64,000 nucleotides of DNA, from NCBI RefSeq assembly GCF_004362715.1, contig NZ_SNYC01000004.1, forward strand, positions 1 through 64,000, in the 5' to 3' direction. The notes below the pieces were generated by a model. The model worked only from the letters and a program-made list of their open reading frames with translations, was not told the DNA's origin and did not search any database. A program made the position numbers and the translations under genes. Shown here in pieces: positions 43,356 through 52,620 of this stretch (its first letter is position 1; each line of letters opens with the position of its first letter). The stretch is from Pedobacter metabolipauper. GTDB taxonomy: Bacteria; Bacteroidota; Bacteroidia; Sphingobacteriales; Sphingobacteriaceae.

Positions 43356-45141
43356 CACGCCTCACTTTGCGTCTTTGCCGTTCTGCCCTTCGCTTATCGC
43401 GGTCTATTTTTATCTGTTCAAACTTTGCAATCTGACCACGGATCTTTTCTTCCTTTTCTGTTGTTACCCCTACACTGGCTTTAATACCTGTAAACAAGGT
43501 TTTCCAAATGAAACTAAACAATGAACCTTTAGGCTCCCGTTCATAATGGATTGGGGCATGGATAAAAATGCCTGCATTATTGGGGTTATCAGAATTGATG
43601 ATCATTGCATTTGCTATAAATGACATCCATCCTTGCTTAACCAGTCTGTTTTCTTCTTCATGCTTTTTTAGCAGGCCCAATGAAAGATCATTGAAAGCAA
43701 AACGAAGATCGCCATTGGCTATATGGTTATTGGCTTCAATTTTAAACTCCAGTTTCTTAACCGCTCCGCTTCGTACTTCTACCATACCTAATGGCTTGGT
43801 AATCCGGTTAAGCACGCGCCCTTCCATTGGCCCAAGAACCCCTGAATAGGTGAAAGCTCCATCCTTTGCCTGAAGATCAAACCTAAAATTAACATCCAGC
43901 TTGCCCCTGCCCATCATATAGCTGGTTAAATCAGCCAGCATATATGGATGCTTTGTCTTGTCTTTTTCTCTGTTGGTTACGTTAGATATGGTACCCGAAG
44001 TACGGTTAAAGGTGATCACTCCCCGTTGCCTGCTATCGCGGTCAAACTCTGCATAGCTGATATCAACATCCTTTACATTAAGCCGCTTAACGGAGAACTT
44101 GGAAGTCATGGTCTGCATGAGCTGGTGTGGAAACAGTTCGAACCGGTCTTCCTTTTTTAAGGGCAGCGCATTGTTATTAAAAATAGAAACAAAGCCATTG
44201 GCAATGTTCATCTCCTTTGCTTCCAGTTCCTGCTTTAAAATATAAAGCGGCAGGTTAATGCCGCTCATGCTGATATCACTCATCTGGATGTTAAGCCTCT
44301 TTTTTGAAAAGCCGCTTACTTGTCCAAAAGCCATTTCATCGTATCTTGGAACCACGCTAAAGCTATTGATATTCAGCTTGCCCGATGATGCTTTAAAGTT
44401 AAGCTGGTTTAAATTAATATGGTACAGACTATCCGGGCTGGCAAACGTATAATTATTTAAGTTGATGGAGATGTCCTTTAACAGGTAGATCCGGCTTTGA
44501 TCTTGCGCGGAATGGGGATCAATCAACCAGTCTTTTAAGGTTATGTTTAAATTGTTTACAGAATCTATTTTCGGAACCGGCAGATTTTGATTGACATACT
44601 TAAAACGCATATTTTTAAAATCGACCGTTCTGATCCGCAGTTCTTTCAGATAATCTGAAATATAATCATAAGGTGTTTTTTCCGGGAAAGAATTTTTAAC
44701 CTCATTAAATTCAAATTGACGGTTAATCATGGTTACATCGGGATGATCAAACAATAAGACATCGATGTTTAACTTTTTATGCTTTAAAAGCCTTTGTGGA
44801 TGGAAGTCTTTAATAGTTAGCCTTTTTAACGTAATGTAATAGATATTGTTTGGCGCTTTTTTTAACGCAATCAGCTTTTTAAAAATAATGGTATCCGGAA
44901 TGATCCTCACATCGCTTAACGCGGCACCACGGGTAATGAAATTGGTACTGACATCACTAAACTCAATGCGGTAAAGGCTATCCGTTGCATTTAATACCAA
45001 TTCTTTTAACTGGACTTTGATCAAAGGTTTAAACTTTGCGCTCAGATAGCGTGAAGTAAAGAACAGGATTATAGAAAGCAAGAATAGGATTGCCGCTGTC
45101 AATTTTAGTATGTAGTAACGCTTTCGGGCTTTTTTATACAT
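43336..45141 (-). CDS. Large AsmA-like inner-membrane-anchored protein (paralog 1)
   Basis: The 601-residue product has one N-terminal membrane helix (LTAAILFLLSIILFFTSRYL) and then a long run of beta strands facing the periplasm, ending in a very basic tail (IDRDKRRAERQRRKVRREKE). The strand pattern and the late block GRGKLDVNFRFDLQAKDGAF with VEVRSGAVKKLEFKIEANNH recall DUF748 and AsmA-like proteins, which are thought to form lipid-transfer bridges. It is a paralog of the next gene (shared PLI...L...V..ATDSLYRIEF.D), 43 bases apart. Confidence 0.75.
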   Translation of the reverse strand: MYKKARKRYYILKLTAAILFLLSIILFFTSRYLSAKFKPLIKVQLKELVLNATDSLYRIEFSDVSTNFITRGAALSDVRIIPDTIIFKKLIALKKAPNNIYYITLKRLTIKDFHPQRLLKHKKLNIDVLLFDHPDVTMINRQFEFNEVKNSFPEKTPYDYISDYLKELRIRTVDFKNMRFKYVNQNLPVPKIDSVNNLNITLKDWLIDPHSAQDQSRIYLLKDISINLNNYTFASPDSLYHINLNQLNFKASSGKLNINSFSVVPRYDEMAFGQVSGFSKKRLNIQMSDISMSGINLPLYILKQELEAKEMNIANGFVSIFNNNALPLKKEDRFELFPHQLMQTMTSKFSVKRLNVKDVDISYAEFDRDSRQRGVITFNRTSGTISNVTNREKDKTKHPYMLADLTSYMMGRGKLDVNFRFDLQAKDGAFTYSGVLGPMEGRVLNRITKPLGMVEVRSGAVKKLEFKIEANNHIANGDLRFAFNDLSLGLLKKHEEENRLVKQGWMSFIANAMIINSDNPNNAGIFIHAPIHYEREPKGSLFSFIWKTLFTGIKASVGVTTEKEEKIRGQIAKFEQIKIDRDKRRAERQRRKVRREKERGD

Positions 45142-45184
45142 AGGCCTGTTTATATTACAAGATACAATTATTGATTGAGATGCA

Positions 45185-46972
45185 CTATTCCTTCGCTTCT
45201 TTTTTACGTTTTCTTTCAGCCTTTTTTTCCTGGCGTTCTTTTTTCTTATCTTTTATTTTTTCCAGGCCTTGTTCGGGTGTTTTTACCGGAACAATTCCAA
45301 GTCCGATATTTTCACGCATACCTATAAAAACACTTTTCCAAAGCAGGTTAAAAAATGACGCTGCTGGTGTACGCTGAAAAGTAATATTGGCAATTCTTGG
45401 TGCTTTTCCCTTATCGGGATTGTTGTCTTTGATGAGCAGGTTGTTGGCAAGGAATGAAAGGAAGCCTTTCTTTTTAGCGGGTTCTCCATCTTCTCCTTCT
45501 TTGAGCAGTTTTATTTTAAGGTCGTTATAAAGAAACATTACTGTACCCGAAGAACCTGAACGGTTGGCTTTAATATCAAATGTCGTTTTGCGCATTTTTC
45601 CGCTTTCAATTTCAACAAGGCCCATATTCTTTCCAACCGGGTTTAAAACCAGCATGTCCATGGGTGCAACCTCTCCTTTATAGGTAAATGCAGCATTTTC
45701 TGCGGTAAGGTTAAAGTCGATATGGATGTCAATGCGACTGGTTTTCATAACCATGGCATGAAAATCAGCAATGGCATGATTGTTCTTTGCCAGCTGACTG
45801 GAATCATTGGTTACGTTAAGAATGTTACCTCCAAAATTCTGAAAATATACGGTGCCCCTTTTCTGGCTGATCGGATTATACTCGGTATAGGCTACATCAA
45901 TATTGGTCAGTTTTATGGTATCAATATGTGTTGGCATAGGCAGCCTTTTAAGCGCTACATGCGGAAAATTCTGTACTTTATTCAAATTTGGCGGAGGTGG
46001 CAGTTCACGGTTTACAAAGATCCCTGCTTTTGCGGGCCCGATCTTTAAGGCCGTAGCATGCAGGCTGCCTTCTGTATTTAACCGGATAAAATCTACACCG
46101 GCAAAACTAATGTGATCAAAATTAAGATCATAGCGGTCCTTCCCATATTTATACATCCGTGTAAAAGCCAGGTCGGGATGAAGGGGGATCATCTGAAATC
46201 CAACTACCCGGATATATTTTCCTGCAGTTGAGCCACTGATGGTATCTACCTTCATGGTATACATTTTATCTTTGCCGGTAGACCGGTATCCTGTTAACTG
46301 GAAATTGATATCCTTTGTATAATAAAAACGTGTAGTGTCTGACTGTGAAACAGAATCGATCAGCAGATCCTGCACATTTACAGTTAGGTGTTTAATCGAA
46401 TTAAGCGGCTTCATTGTTGCCCCATTGATGTAATCCAAATCGGCATCAACAATTTTGATCGCTTTTATATGTATTAACTTAAGGGTTTTTGAGATTTGCT
46501 GATATAAGGTTCGTTCATCTTTAACGGTATCTGGTCTTTTAGCCACCTGGTGATGAATGATCCGGATAGACGGATGGTCAAGAATGATGGAATTCATCTC
46601 TACCCGCTTTTTAAAATAGGCGGTAAGGATGCCGATGCGGTTTAATTTTAGGGCGGCCAGTTTGATTTCAAATAAATGCGCCGGGGCTAGCTTAACCGCC
46701 TTAAGCCGGTTAAAGGCGGCCGTATCAGGTATCAACGATACCTCATTAAGGGAAGCACTGCCCGTAACCAGGTTCAGGTGTATATCTTTAAAGTCAATCC
46801 GGTATAATCCGTTTGAACCTTCATAGACCCCGGTCTTTATCTTTTCGGTTAGCAAGGGTTTCCATTTTGCACTGAAATAAATGGATACTCCTGCCACAAT
46901 TAAGATCAGGAACCCTAAAATTCCACCTACCCACTTTAATATTTTGTATTTTTTTTGTTTAGTTACCGCCAT
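45185..46972 (-). CDS. Large AsmA-like inner-membrane-anchored protein (paralog 2)
   Basis: The 595-residue product has a membrane helix near residues 13-32 (LKWVGGILGFLILIVAGVSI), a long beta-strand body and a charged tail (IKDKKKERQEKKAERKRKKE). It matches its neighbour throughout: EGSNGLYRIDFKDIHLNLVT near residue 50, KTSRIDIHIDFNLTAENAAF and MGLVEIESGKMRKTTFDIKA in the last third. Most probably a duplication. The family resembles DUF748/AsmA-like proteins; a role in envelope lipid or outer-membrane assembly is inferred. It is the first gene of the pair. Confidence 0.75.
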   Translation of the reverse strand: MAVTKQKKYKILKWVGGILGFLILIVAGVSIYFSAKWKPLLTEKIKTGVYEGSNGLYRIDFKDIHLNLVTGSASLNEVSLIPDTAAFNRLKAVKLAPAHLFEIKLAALKLNRIGILTAYFKKRVEMNSIILDHPSIRIIHHQVAKRPDTVKDERTLYQQISKTLKLIHIKAIKIVDADLDYINGATMKPLNSIKHLTVNVQDLLIDSVSQSDTTRFYYTKDINFQLTGYRSTGKDKMYTMKVDTISGSTAGKYIRVVGFQMIPLHPDLAFTRMYKYGKDRYDLNFDHISFAGVDFIRLNTEGSLHATALKIGPAKAGIFVNRELPPPPNLNKVQNFPHVALKRLPMPTHIDTIKLTNIDVAYTEYNPISQKRGTVYFQNFGGNILNVTNDSSQLAKNNHAIADFHAMVMKTSRIDIHIDFNLTAENAAFTYKGEVAPMDMLVLNPVGKNMGLVEIESGKMRKTTFDIKANRSGSSGTVMFLYNDLKIKLLKEGEDGEPAKKKGFLSFLANNLLIKDNNPDKGKAPRIANITFQRTPAASFFNLLWKSVFIGMRENIGLGIVPVKTPEQGLEKIKDKKKERQEKKAERKRKKEAKE

Positions 46973-47021
46973 CCCTCAATTGTTATAGGAAAACCTATGC
47001 AATATCAAGGCCAACATTTAG

Positions 47022-47855
47022 CTAAAGCTCTTTTGCGCTGTAGGTTCGGTTATCGACATCTACAGCAGAGAAGTATCCCTGAACATTTCCTCCGGAGAAA
47101 TTCCCCTGAACATTAACCGGAACTCCGGAAAAAAGCCCACTCCAGTCGGTCTCCATGAATACAGAATACAGGTACCTGGAATATCCTTCTGACAACGAGA
47201 TCTTATAGATAGAAATGAAGTCATTCGGTGCGAGTGTAAATGTCCGCTTCAGGTTGCTGAGCGGATAGAGGGAGTTGGGTGAGCCGAGCAAATGCGTATA
47301 GCTGTAATTCTCGGTAATGTCAAACCTGCCCGGAGTCCAGGCTGGGATATTTGAATAGGAAAAATACCACTTGTTGGCATTGAGGTACCCAAAGGTATGC
47401 TTTGGAATGGTTCCGATCACCTGATTGTTTACGGTCCGTGTGGATAAAGGCAAAAAATCGTCAATAATATTTACAACCTGCCTTAAGGTATCTACTGCCG
47501 TGTAGGTTTTATCATTGTACTTAATGGTCAGTGTATAAGGACTGTTATAACTTGGATCTGTTCTTCCATTTATTCCAATATAGATACCAGGCTGGCCTTC
47601 TCTTAAAACGATCGCTGTTTTTCCATCGCTGATGGTTACTGTAGCCTTTCTGATTGGTGTTGGTGCAGAATCCGGAAATAAGGCAGGTTTGGTAAGGCGA
47701 ATGTATTGAAACAGGGAATAGGTATTAAATCCACCCTCAACAGCCATATCGTAAGTGCGCACCGGTTTTACAAAAAGATCTTCTTCAAGCGGGTTTTTGC
47801 TACAGCCGGCAAGCAGTAACACCAGAGTGAAACAATATATTGAAAACCTTTTCAT
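47022..47855 (-). CDS. DUF4249 family lipoprotein
   Basis: The ATG at 47853-47855 is chosen because it gives a lipoprotein signal (MKRFSIYCFTLVLLLAGCSK, Cys18) and lies two bases after the TonB receptor stop; the frame is open for another 25 codons inside that gene. The 277-residue product has the DUF4249 features: ATVTISDGKTAIVLREGQPG, YTLTIKYNDKTYTAVDTLRQ, and the C-terminal FSGGNVQGYFSAVDVDNRT. DUF4249 lipoproteins regularly follow TonB receptors in Bacteroidota and probably act as receptor partners in the outer membrane; ligand unknown. Confidence 0.85.
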   Translation of the reverse strand: MKRFSIYCFTLVLLLAGCSKNPLEEDLFVKPVRTYDMAVEGGFNTYSLFQYIRLTKPALFPDSAPTPIRKATVTISDGKTAIVLREGQPGIYIGINGRTDPSYNSPYTLTIKYNDKTYTAVDTLRQVVNIIDDFLPLSTRTVNNQVIGTIPKHTFGYLNANKWYFSYSNIPAWTPGRFDITENYSYTHLLGSPNSLYPLSNLKRTFTLAPNDFISIYKISLSEGYSRYLYSVFMETDWSGLFSGVPVNVQGNFSGGNVQGYFSAVDVDNRTYSAKEL

Positions 47856-47856
47856 G

Positions 47857-50412
47857 TTAAAGTTTAAAGCTATAGGCAATCCACGGATAAAAACCGAAGC
47901 CATACTCCACTGTTGGTGTCTGCCGTTCAATAGCAGACGAATTTAGACGGTAATATAATGGATTTTTCTGGTTATATAAATTATATGCCCCAATAGATAC
48001 GGTACTAAAGAAGGTGCGGTTTCTGGATAATCTCGATTTAAACTGGTATTCTGCGGAAAGATCCAGCCTGCTAAAATCAGGAAACCTGGATTTATTCCGC
48101 CCTTCAAAGATCGGTATATTGAGACCATCGTGCTGGTAATAACCAACGGGAAGCGTGAGCGGCCTGCCTGTTGAATAGGTAAAGAACGTTTGTACGGAAA
48201 GCTGTTCTGTGATGCCAAACCTGGCATTCAGCTTTAATTCATGAGGAATATCATAATTGGCGATAAATTCTTCACCATCGTTGATGTCCGGAATTTTCCG
48301 GAATACCCGGGAATAACTATACGATAAAGTTCCGGACAAGCGGCCTTCTGATCTGGTGACTTCCATTTCTACCCCATACGCATTAGACCTTCCGGAACGG
48401 ATCTGATTTCTGACATCCGGATTCCTGATAATTTGCGCATGGCCAATCAGTTCTGGCTGATGATCCAGTTTCTTGTAATAGGTACCTGCAGAAAACACAA
48501 AGTGCCGGGGGGCATACCGGTAACCTAAAGAGAGTTGGTTGGCCCGCTGAGGCTTAATTGTGGCTGAGGCCGGAAGCCATGGTTCCAGGGATGAGAACGC
48601 CAGGATACTGTTTTGTACAAGCTGCAGATATTGATAGTTGAGGTTATAGGTAATGAAGATCCGTTTATTGGGCGACGGCAAATAGCTGAGGTTGATGCGG
48701 GGTTCCGGGTTTAAGAAGGTAGAGATCTCATTTTCCTTAACCAGGTTTCCCTGTTCATCAAAAATATTTGGCTTCTCTTGTGAATTGTAGAAGAAGCCGA
48801 CCCGCAGACCGTAATTGAGTTCGAAAGATTTATTCAGGTTGATCTGCTGCGCGTAATAAACTGCCGACTCAACAGATCTGTCCCTTGCGATATTAAATTC
48901 AAACGCCTGCCGGTACATTTCTCCGGGCATAAATACGTGGTAAGTACTTGCTATGCCAAACTTAATCTGGTTGGTGGGGCTGCGGTAATACGTATAATCG
49001 GCTTTTAAGGTGAGATCCCTTACTCCGGTGCTCCATTGGCTTTTTTCGGAAAGGGTATCTGAATTCAGGTCGAGCAAATTGCTGTAATTGCTATAAATTG
49101 CTGACGCATTTAAGAATAATCTGGAATTAAAAATATGGTTCCAGCGGAGTGTAGCGGTTAAGTTGCCCCAATCGTTGGCATAACCATCTTCAGATACCAA
49201 ATGGTCTTTACCCAGGTAGGCGGAAAGAAATACACTGTTATCCTTATCTACCTTATAATTCACCTTCGCATTCACATCATAATAGACCGATCTCGGATTA
49301 AACAGCTTAAACTCATTGTGGAACACATCCAGCAAGCTTCTTCTATAGGCAACAATGAAAGACCCTTTGTCTTTAACCAATGGTCCTTCGGCAGCAATCC
49401 GCGCGGATAATAAATTCAGACCGCCATTGATATGAAATTCTTTACTGTTTCCCTCTGCCATCCGGTTTACGATAACAGAAGAAAGCCTGCCGCCAAAATT
49501 GGCAGGCATATAATCCCGGTAAACCTGGATATTGTTAACTGCATCCGGATTAAATACGGAAACCAATCCATATAAATGGGAAGGGTTATATACTACAGCC
49601 TCATCCAGCAGGATCAGATTCTGATCGGCATTACCTCCCCTTACAAACAAACCTGAACTGCCTTCTGTGATCGACTTTATCCCGTTTAGCATTTGCAGCC
49701 GTTTCATTACATCCGTTTCTCCGGCATAATATGACGCATTGTTTAATTGCTTTACAGCAAGGTTCTGCTCATTCAGTAATATTGGATTGGGGGTAACATT
49801 GGATTGTTTAATCGTCACTTCTTCCAGTTGATGAACCAAAAGGGACAGTTCGATTTCTTCCTGCACATTTTGATACAGATGGATATTCTTTTTATACGGC
49901 TGATAACCCGGGTATGAAACCAAGAGCTGGTAATTGCCCTCAGGAACGGAAATGGAATAAAAACCATACTGGTTGGTAGTTACACCGACCTGTAAAGACG
50001 GGATCTGCACGGTTGCACCGATCATTTCTTCTCCATTGGAGTTATCACGGATGTGGCCGTGTATGGTATAGGTATTTAGTTTTCGGGGGGCAATTACAAT
50101 GGAGTTCCCAACCCGGTTAAATTCAAGATTTGTACCCTCCAGTAATTTTTCAAGGATGTTTTCAAGCGGAGTTTGAACAAAGCGGTGTTCAATGGTGCGG
50201 TAAGGCCGAAGCTGGTCAGGATCAAAGGCAAAATTTTCTCCGATCTTCAATTCCAGTCTGAGGATGTTTTTGATGAGGGAATCTGCAGGCAGATTGATGG
50301 TAACCGGTAACTTAAAAGAATTGCGGGTTTGGGCAATAAGATTACCAGTTGTTATTAAAAATAAAAATGGAACAATTAAAAACGAGAGCCGCCTAATTAT
50401 CCTTAAAAACAT
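47857..50412 (-). CDS. TonB-dependent receptor with STN signalling domain
   Basis: The 851-residue product has a signal peptide (RLSFLIVPFLFLITTGNLIA), an STN (secretin/TonB N-terminal) domain (ENFAFDPDQLRPYRTIEHRF to NSIVIAPR), a carboxypeptidase-regulatory-like domain (IHGHIRDNSNGEEMIGATVQ), a plug (LNGIKSITEGSSGLFVRGGN) and a barrel ending in aromatic residues (GFGFYPWIAYSFKL). The STN domain passes ligand binding to the FecR protein encoded just before it. It shares 20 bases with the FecR gene. The ligand is unknown; typical substrates are iron chelates or glycans. Confidence 0.92.
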   Translation of the reverse strand: MFLRIIRRLSFLIVPFLFLITTGNLIAQTRNSFKLPVTINLPADSLIKNILRLELKIGENFAFDPDQLRPYRTIEHRFVQTPLENILEKLLEGTNLEFNRVGNSIVIAPRKLNTYTIHGHIRDNSNGEEMIGATVQIPSLQVGVTTNQYGFYSISVPEGNYQLLVSYPGYQPYKKNIHLYQNVQEEIELSLLVHQLEEVTIKQSNVTPNPILLNEQNLAVKQLNNASYYAGETDVMKRLQMLNGIKSITEGSSGLFVRGGNADQNLILLDEAVVYNPSHLYGLVSVFNPDAVNNIQVYRDYMPANFGGRLSSVIVNRMAEGNSKEFHINGGLNLLSARIAAEGPLVKDKGSFIVAYRRSLLDVFHNEFKLFNPRSVYYDVNAKVNYKVDKDNSVFLSAYLGKDHLVSEDGYANDWGNLTATLRWNHIFNSRLFLNASAIYSNYSNLLDLNSDTLSEKSQWSTGVRDLTLKADYTYYRSPTNQIKFGIASTYHVFMPGEMYRQAFEFNIARDRSVESAVYYAQQINLNKSFELNYGLRVGFFYNSQEKPNIFDEQGNLVKENEISTFLNPEPRINLSYLPSPNKRIFITYNLNYQYLQLVQNSILAFSSLEPWLPASATIKPQRANQLSLGYRYAPRHFVFSAGTYYKKLDHQPELIGHAQIIRNPDVRNQIRSGRSNAYGVEMEVTRSEGRLSGTLSYSYSRVFRKIPDINDGEEFIANYDIPHELKLNARFGITEQLSVQTFFTYSTGRPLTLPVGYYQHDGLNIPIFEGRNKSRFPDFSRLDLSAEYQFKSRLSRNRTFFSTVSIGAYNLYNQKNPLYYRLNSSAIERQTPTVEYGFGFYPWIAYSFKL

Positions 50413-51463
50413 AAGTACCCTTTTCTTTTGTGATCTTGCATTGCAAAGATGCAGAAATTACAGCAAGTGCACTATCTAATGTTTGATATTGCATCGTTCT
50501 GTCTGTAAATTTCCTGCTTTTTAACGCCTCACTCTGGATTACGATCGGCATTTTATAAACATCCGCTAACTGCACCACAACTTCTTTTAAAGGCATTTCC
50601 TGGAAAATAAACTTTTTATCCATCCAGGCTTTGTAATTCAGGTCTAGATTATCTGTTGCACTCAGCTTTTTACTCTTACGGTCAAAGATTCCTAATTTAC
50701 CTGGAACCAACAGTACATTGCTATTTGAAGAAGCATGATTTAATGCCACTTTACCCTCTTCCACTATAACAGTGATCAGATCATTGTTGTTCATTACATT
50801 GAAACTGGTGCCAATATCTTTAGCCTCCACTTCTGCAGCAACTACACTGAACTGATGGGCATCGTGTTTTACTACCTGAACAAATATCTCTCCCCTGATC
50901 AGTTCCAGCTTTCTATTGGTGAGGAAGTTGGTTTTATCATATTTAATGGTGGTAGCTGCATTTAAATTAACCTGGGTACCATCCGGAAGAACAACCTGTG
51001 TCATGGCGGCATTACTGCTGGTGCTGATTACTTCGTATCCATAAACCGATGTAAGATAATAGCCAACCCCAACAAAAACCAATAAAACTGCGGCAATTCT
51101 GGAGATCATATTTAAGTTCCATGCTGGCTTAAAGGTTTTATCACCAGACTTACCCCTGGCGTCAGTATCGTTAACAACGCCAGAAAAATGCGGAGTCATA
51201 ACTACTGCTTTTTCAGTACCATCAAACTGTTCCAGTTTACGGTCAAGGGATTCCCAGGATAGCTGCGGGTCATATCCTTGTTTTGCATACAGCTTATCTA
51301 CGTTTAGCTGAACGGTCAAAAAGTCCTGATATATCTTTTCATTTCCCGGATCTTCATCTCTCCATTTTTGCAGGAGCAGCTTATCTTCCGGAGATATGGT
51401 AAGGTCCAGATCTTCAAGGATCAGATCGTACATTGGTTCTTGGTTAGTTTCAAATTCTTTCAT
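50393..51463 (-). CDS. FecR-type anti-sigma factor
   Basis: The 356-residue product has a cytoplasmic N-terminal part (DLTISPEDKLLLQKWRDEDP), one membrane helix near residues 120-140 (ISRIAAVLLVFVGVGYYLTS) and the FecR domain (VVLPDGTQVNLNAATTIKYD, IGTSFNVMNNNDLITVIVEE, GKVALNHASS), then a C-terminal DUF4974-like domain (FIFQEMPLKEVVVQLADVYK). It should hold the adjacent ECF sigma factor until the receptor's STN domain signals. It lies 11 bases after the sigma gene. The length is normal. Confidence 0.93.
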   Translation of the reverse strand: MKEFETNQEPMYDLILEDLDLTISPEDKLLLQKWRDEDPGNEKIYQDFLTVQLNVDKLYAKQGYDPQLSWESLDRKLEQFDGTEKAVVMTPHFSGVVNDTDARGKSGDKTFKPAWNLNMISRIAAVLLVFVGVGYYLTSVYGYEVISTSSNAAMTQVVLPDGTQVNLNAATTIKYDKTNFLTNRKLELIRGEIFVQVVKHDAHQFSVVAAEVEAKDIGTSFNVMNNNDLITVIVEEGKVALNHASSNSNVLLVPGKLGIFDRKSKKLSATDNLDLNYKAWMDKKFIFQEMPLKEVVVQLADVYKMPIVIQSEALKSRKFTDRTMQYQTLDSALAVISASLQCKITKEKGTYVFKDN

Positions 51464-51474
51464 GAGGGAGATGT

Positions 51475-52080
51475 TTAAGGCGTTAGTATTGTTAATAGTA
51501 TCAATAAGGAAACGACAACTTGTTTATGCTTTTCCAGATGTTCCCTAAGCTTTTGAAAACCATAGGTTAGGTGATTTTTCACTGTTTTGATAGATATATC
51601 CAGCTGTGCTGCTATCTCATGCTGTTTCAATTTTCCAAAACGGCTCAGATACATGACCTGTTTGCACTTTGCCGGCAATAGCTCAAGAGCCTGTTCAAGG
51701 CTGCTCAGTAATGCTTCTTCAGTTTCATGTATAACCTCATCTGAGGCTTCATTATCCTGAATAGTCATATATGCCAGTTGTTTTTGTGCATCCATTTTTT
51801 CTTTTTTAATGACGTTTAATGCCGAATTAATGACCGACCTAAACAAATAACTTTTCACAGATTGTTTAATGACCAGGCTGTCTATCTTACTCCAGATGAT
51901 AATAAACACATCGTGAACAATTTCTTCTGCAACTTCCTGCTGTCCGACATACCTGTAGGCTACAGCAAATAACTGCTTATAATATTTTTTATAGAGTACC
52001 TCAAACTGCTTTTTATCGTGCTGTTTAATGGCCTCTAATAATTGTTTATCTTCTTCAAAAAGCACCTGAATATCTTTCAT
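51475..52080 (-). CDS. ECF RNA polymerase sigma factor (FecI-like)
   Basis: The 201-residue product has sigma region 2 (FEVLYKKYYKQLFAVAYRYV, EEIVHDVFIIIWSKIDSL) and region 4 (LLPAKCKQVMYLSRFGKLKQ, HEIAAQLDISIKTVKNHLTY). It ends with an unusual hydrophobic tail (KQVVVSLLILLTILTP), seen in a number of Bacteroidota ECF factors. It should activate the FecR/receptor operon when released. The CHRD lipoprotein gene ends 6 bases before its start, so sigma is the second gene of the operon. Confidence 0.93.
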   Translation of the reverse strand: MKDIQVLFEEDKQLLEAIKQHDKKQFEVLYKKYYKQLFAVAYRYVGQQEVAEEIVHDVFIIIWSKIDSLVIKQSVKSYLFRSVINSALNVIKKEKMDAQKQLAYMTIQDNEASDEVIHETEEALLSSLEQALELLPAKCKQVMYLSRFGKLKQHEIAAQLDISIKTVKNHLTYGFQKLREHLEKHKQVVVSLLILLTILTP

Positions 52081-52086
52081 ATCACC

Positions 52087-52563
52087 TTATTGTTGCTTTA
52101 ACGTGAGGTAACCTGAAATTTCAGGAGCCATTAATGTATTGTATAGTACCACAAACCATTGTCCTTTTAGCAAGGTACGTTCCTGCAAAGGACTCAGGGT
52201 AAGTTTGCCATCTAAAGGGACATCTCCGGATTTGCTGGTACTAAATAGTTCTTTCACTACCGTTCCTGTAGTACCCTTTGCACCGCTCCTGAGCGTAATT
52301 AACACCGGAGATATATCCTTATATTCAAGCGCATAGCTGAATATTTTGGTCTCCTCATCGTATACGCCTTTAAGCACCGCTGTTCCAGTAGAACTGCTGT
52401 TTGTTCCTTTTTTGTCAATCCTTGCTGTTACCTGGTATGTTCTTACCGGAGCCTTGATCCGTACCTGTTCTGCAGACTCTTCCTTTTTACAAGACGCCAG
52501 TGTAACAAACATTAAAACAGCAATCGTTTTTGATATAAATCCCTTAGTTGTATAATCCCACAT
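52087..52563 (-). CDS. CHRD-like domain lipoprotein
   Basis: From the ATG at 52561-52563 the product has 158 residues with a lipoprotein signal (SKTIAVLMFVTLASCKKEES). The mature domain TYQVTARIDKKGTNSSSTGT, AVLKGVYDEETKIFSYALEY, KDISPVLITLRSGAKGTTGT and TLLKGQWFVVLYNTLMAPEI follows the CHRD fold (named from chordin), a strand-rich extracellular domain of unknown function. It is unusual as the first gene of a sigma/FecR/TonB operon; perhaps it is secreted to help capture the ligand, but this is inference. Confidence 0.78.
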   Translation of the reverse strand: MWDYTTKGFISKTIAVLMFVTLASCKKEESAEQVRIKAPVRTYQVTARIDKKGTNSSSTGTAVLKGVYDEETKIFSYALEYKDISPVLITLRSGAKGTTGTVVKELFSTSKSGDVPLDGKLTLSPLQERTLLKGQWFVVLYNTLMAPEISGYLTLKQQ

Positions 52564-52620
52564 CACTCGTATTTTAACTAAGGACCAAAATACTAAAATC
52601 TTATATAATATTGCAACCTT

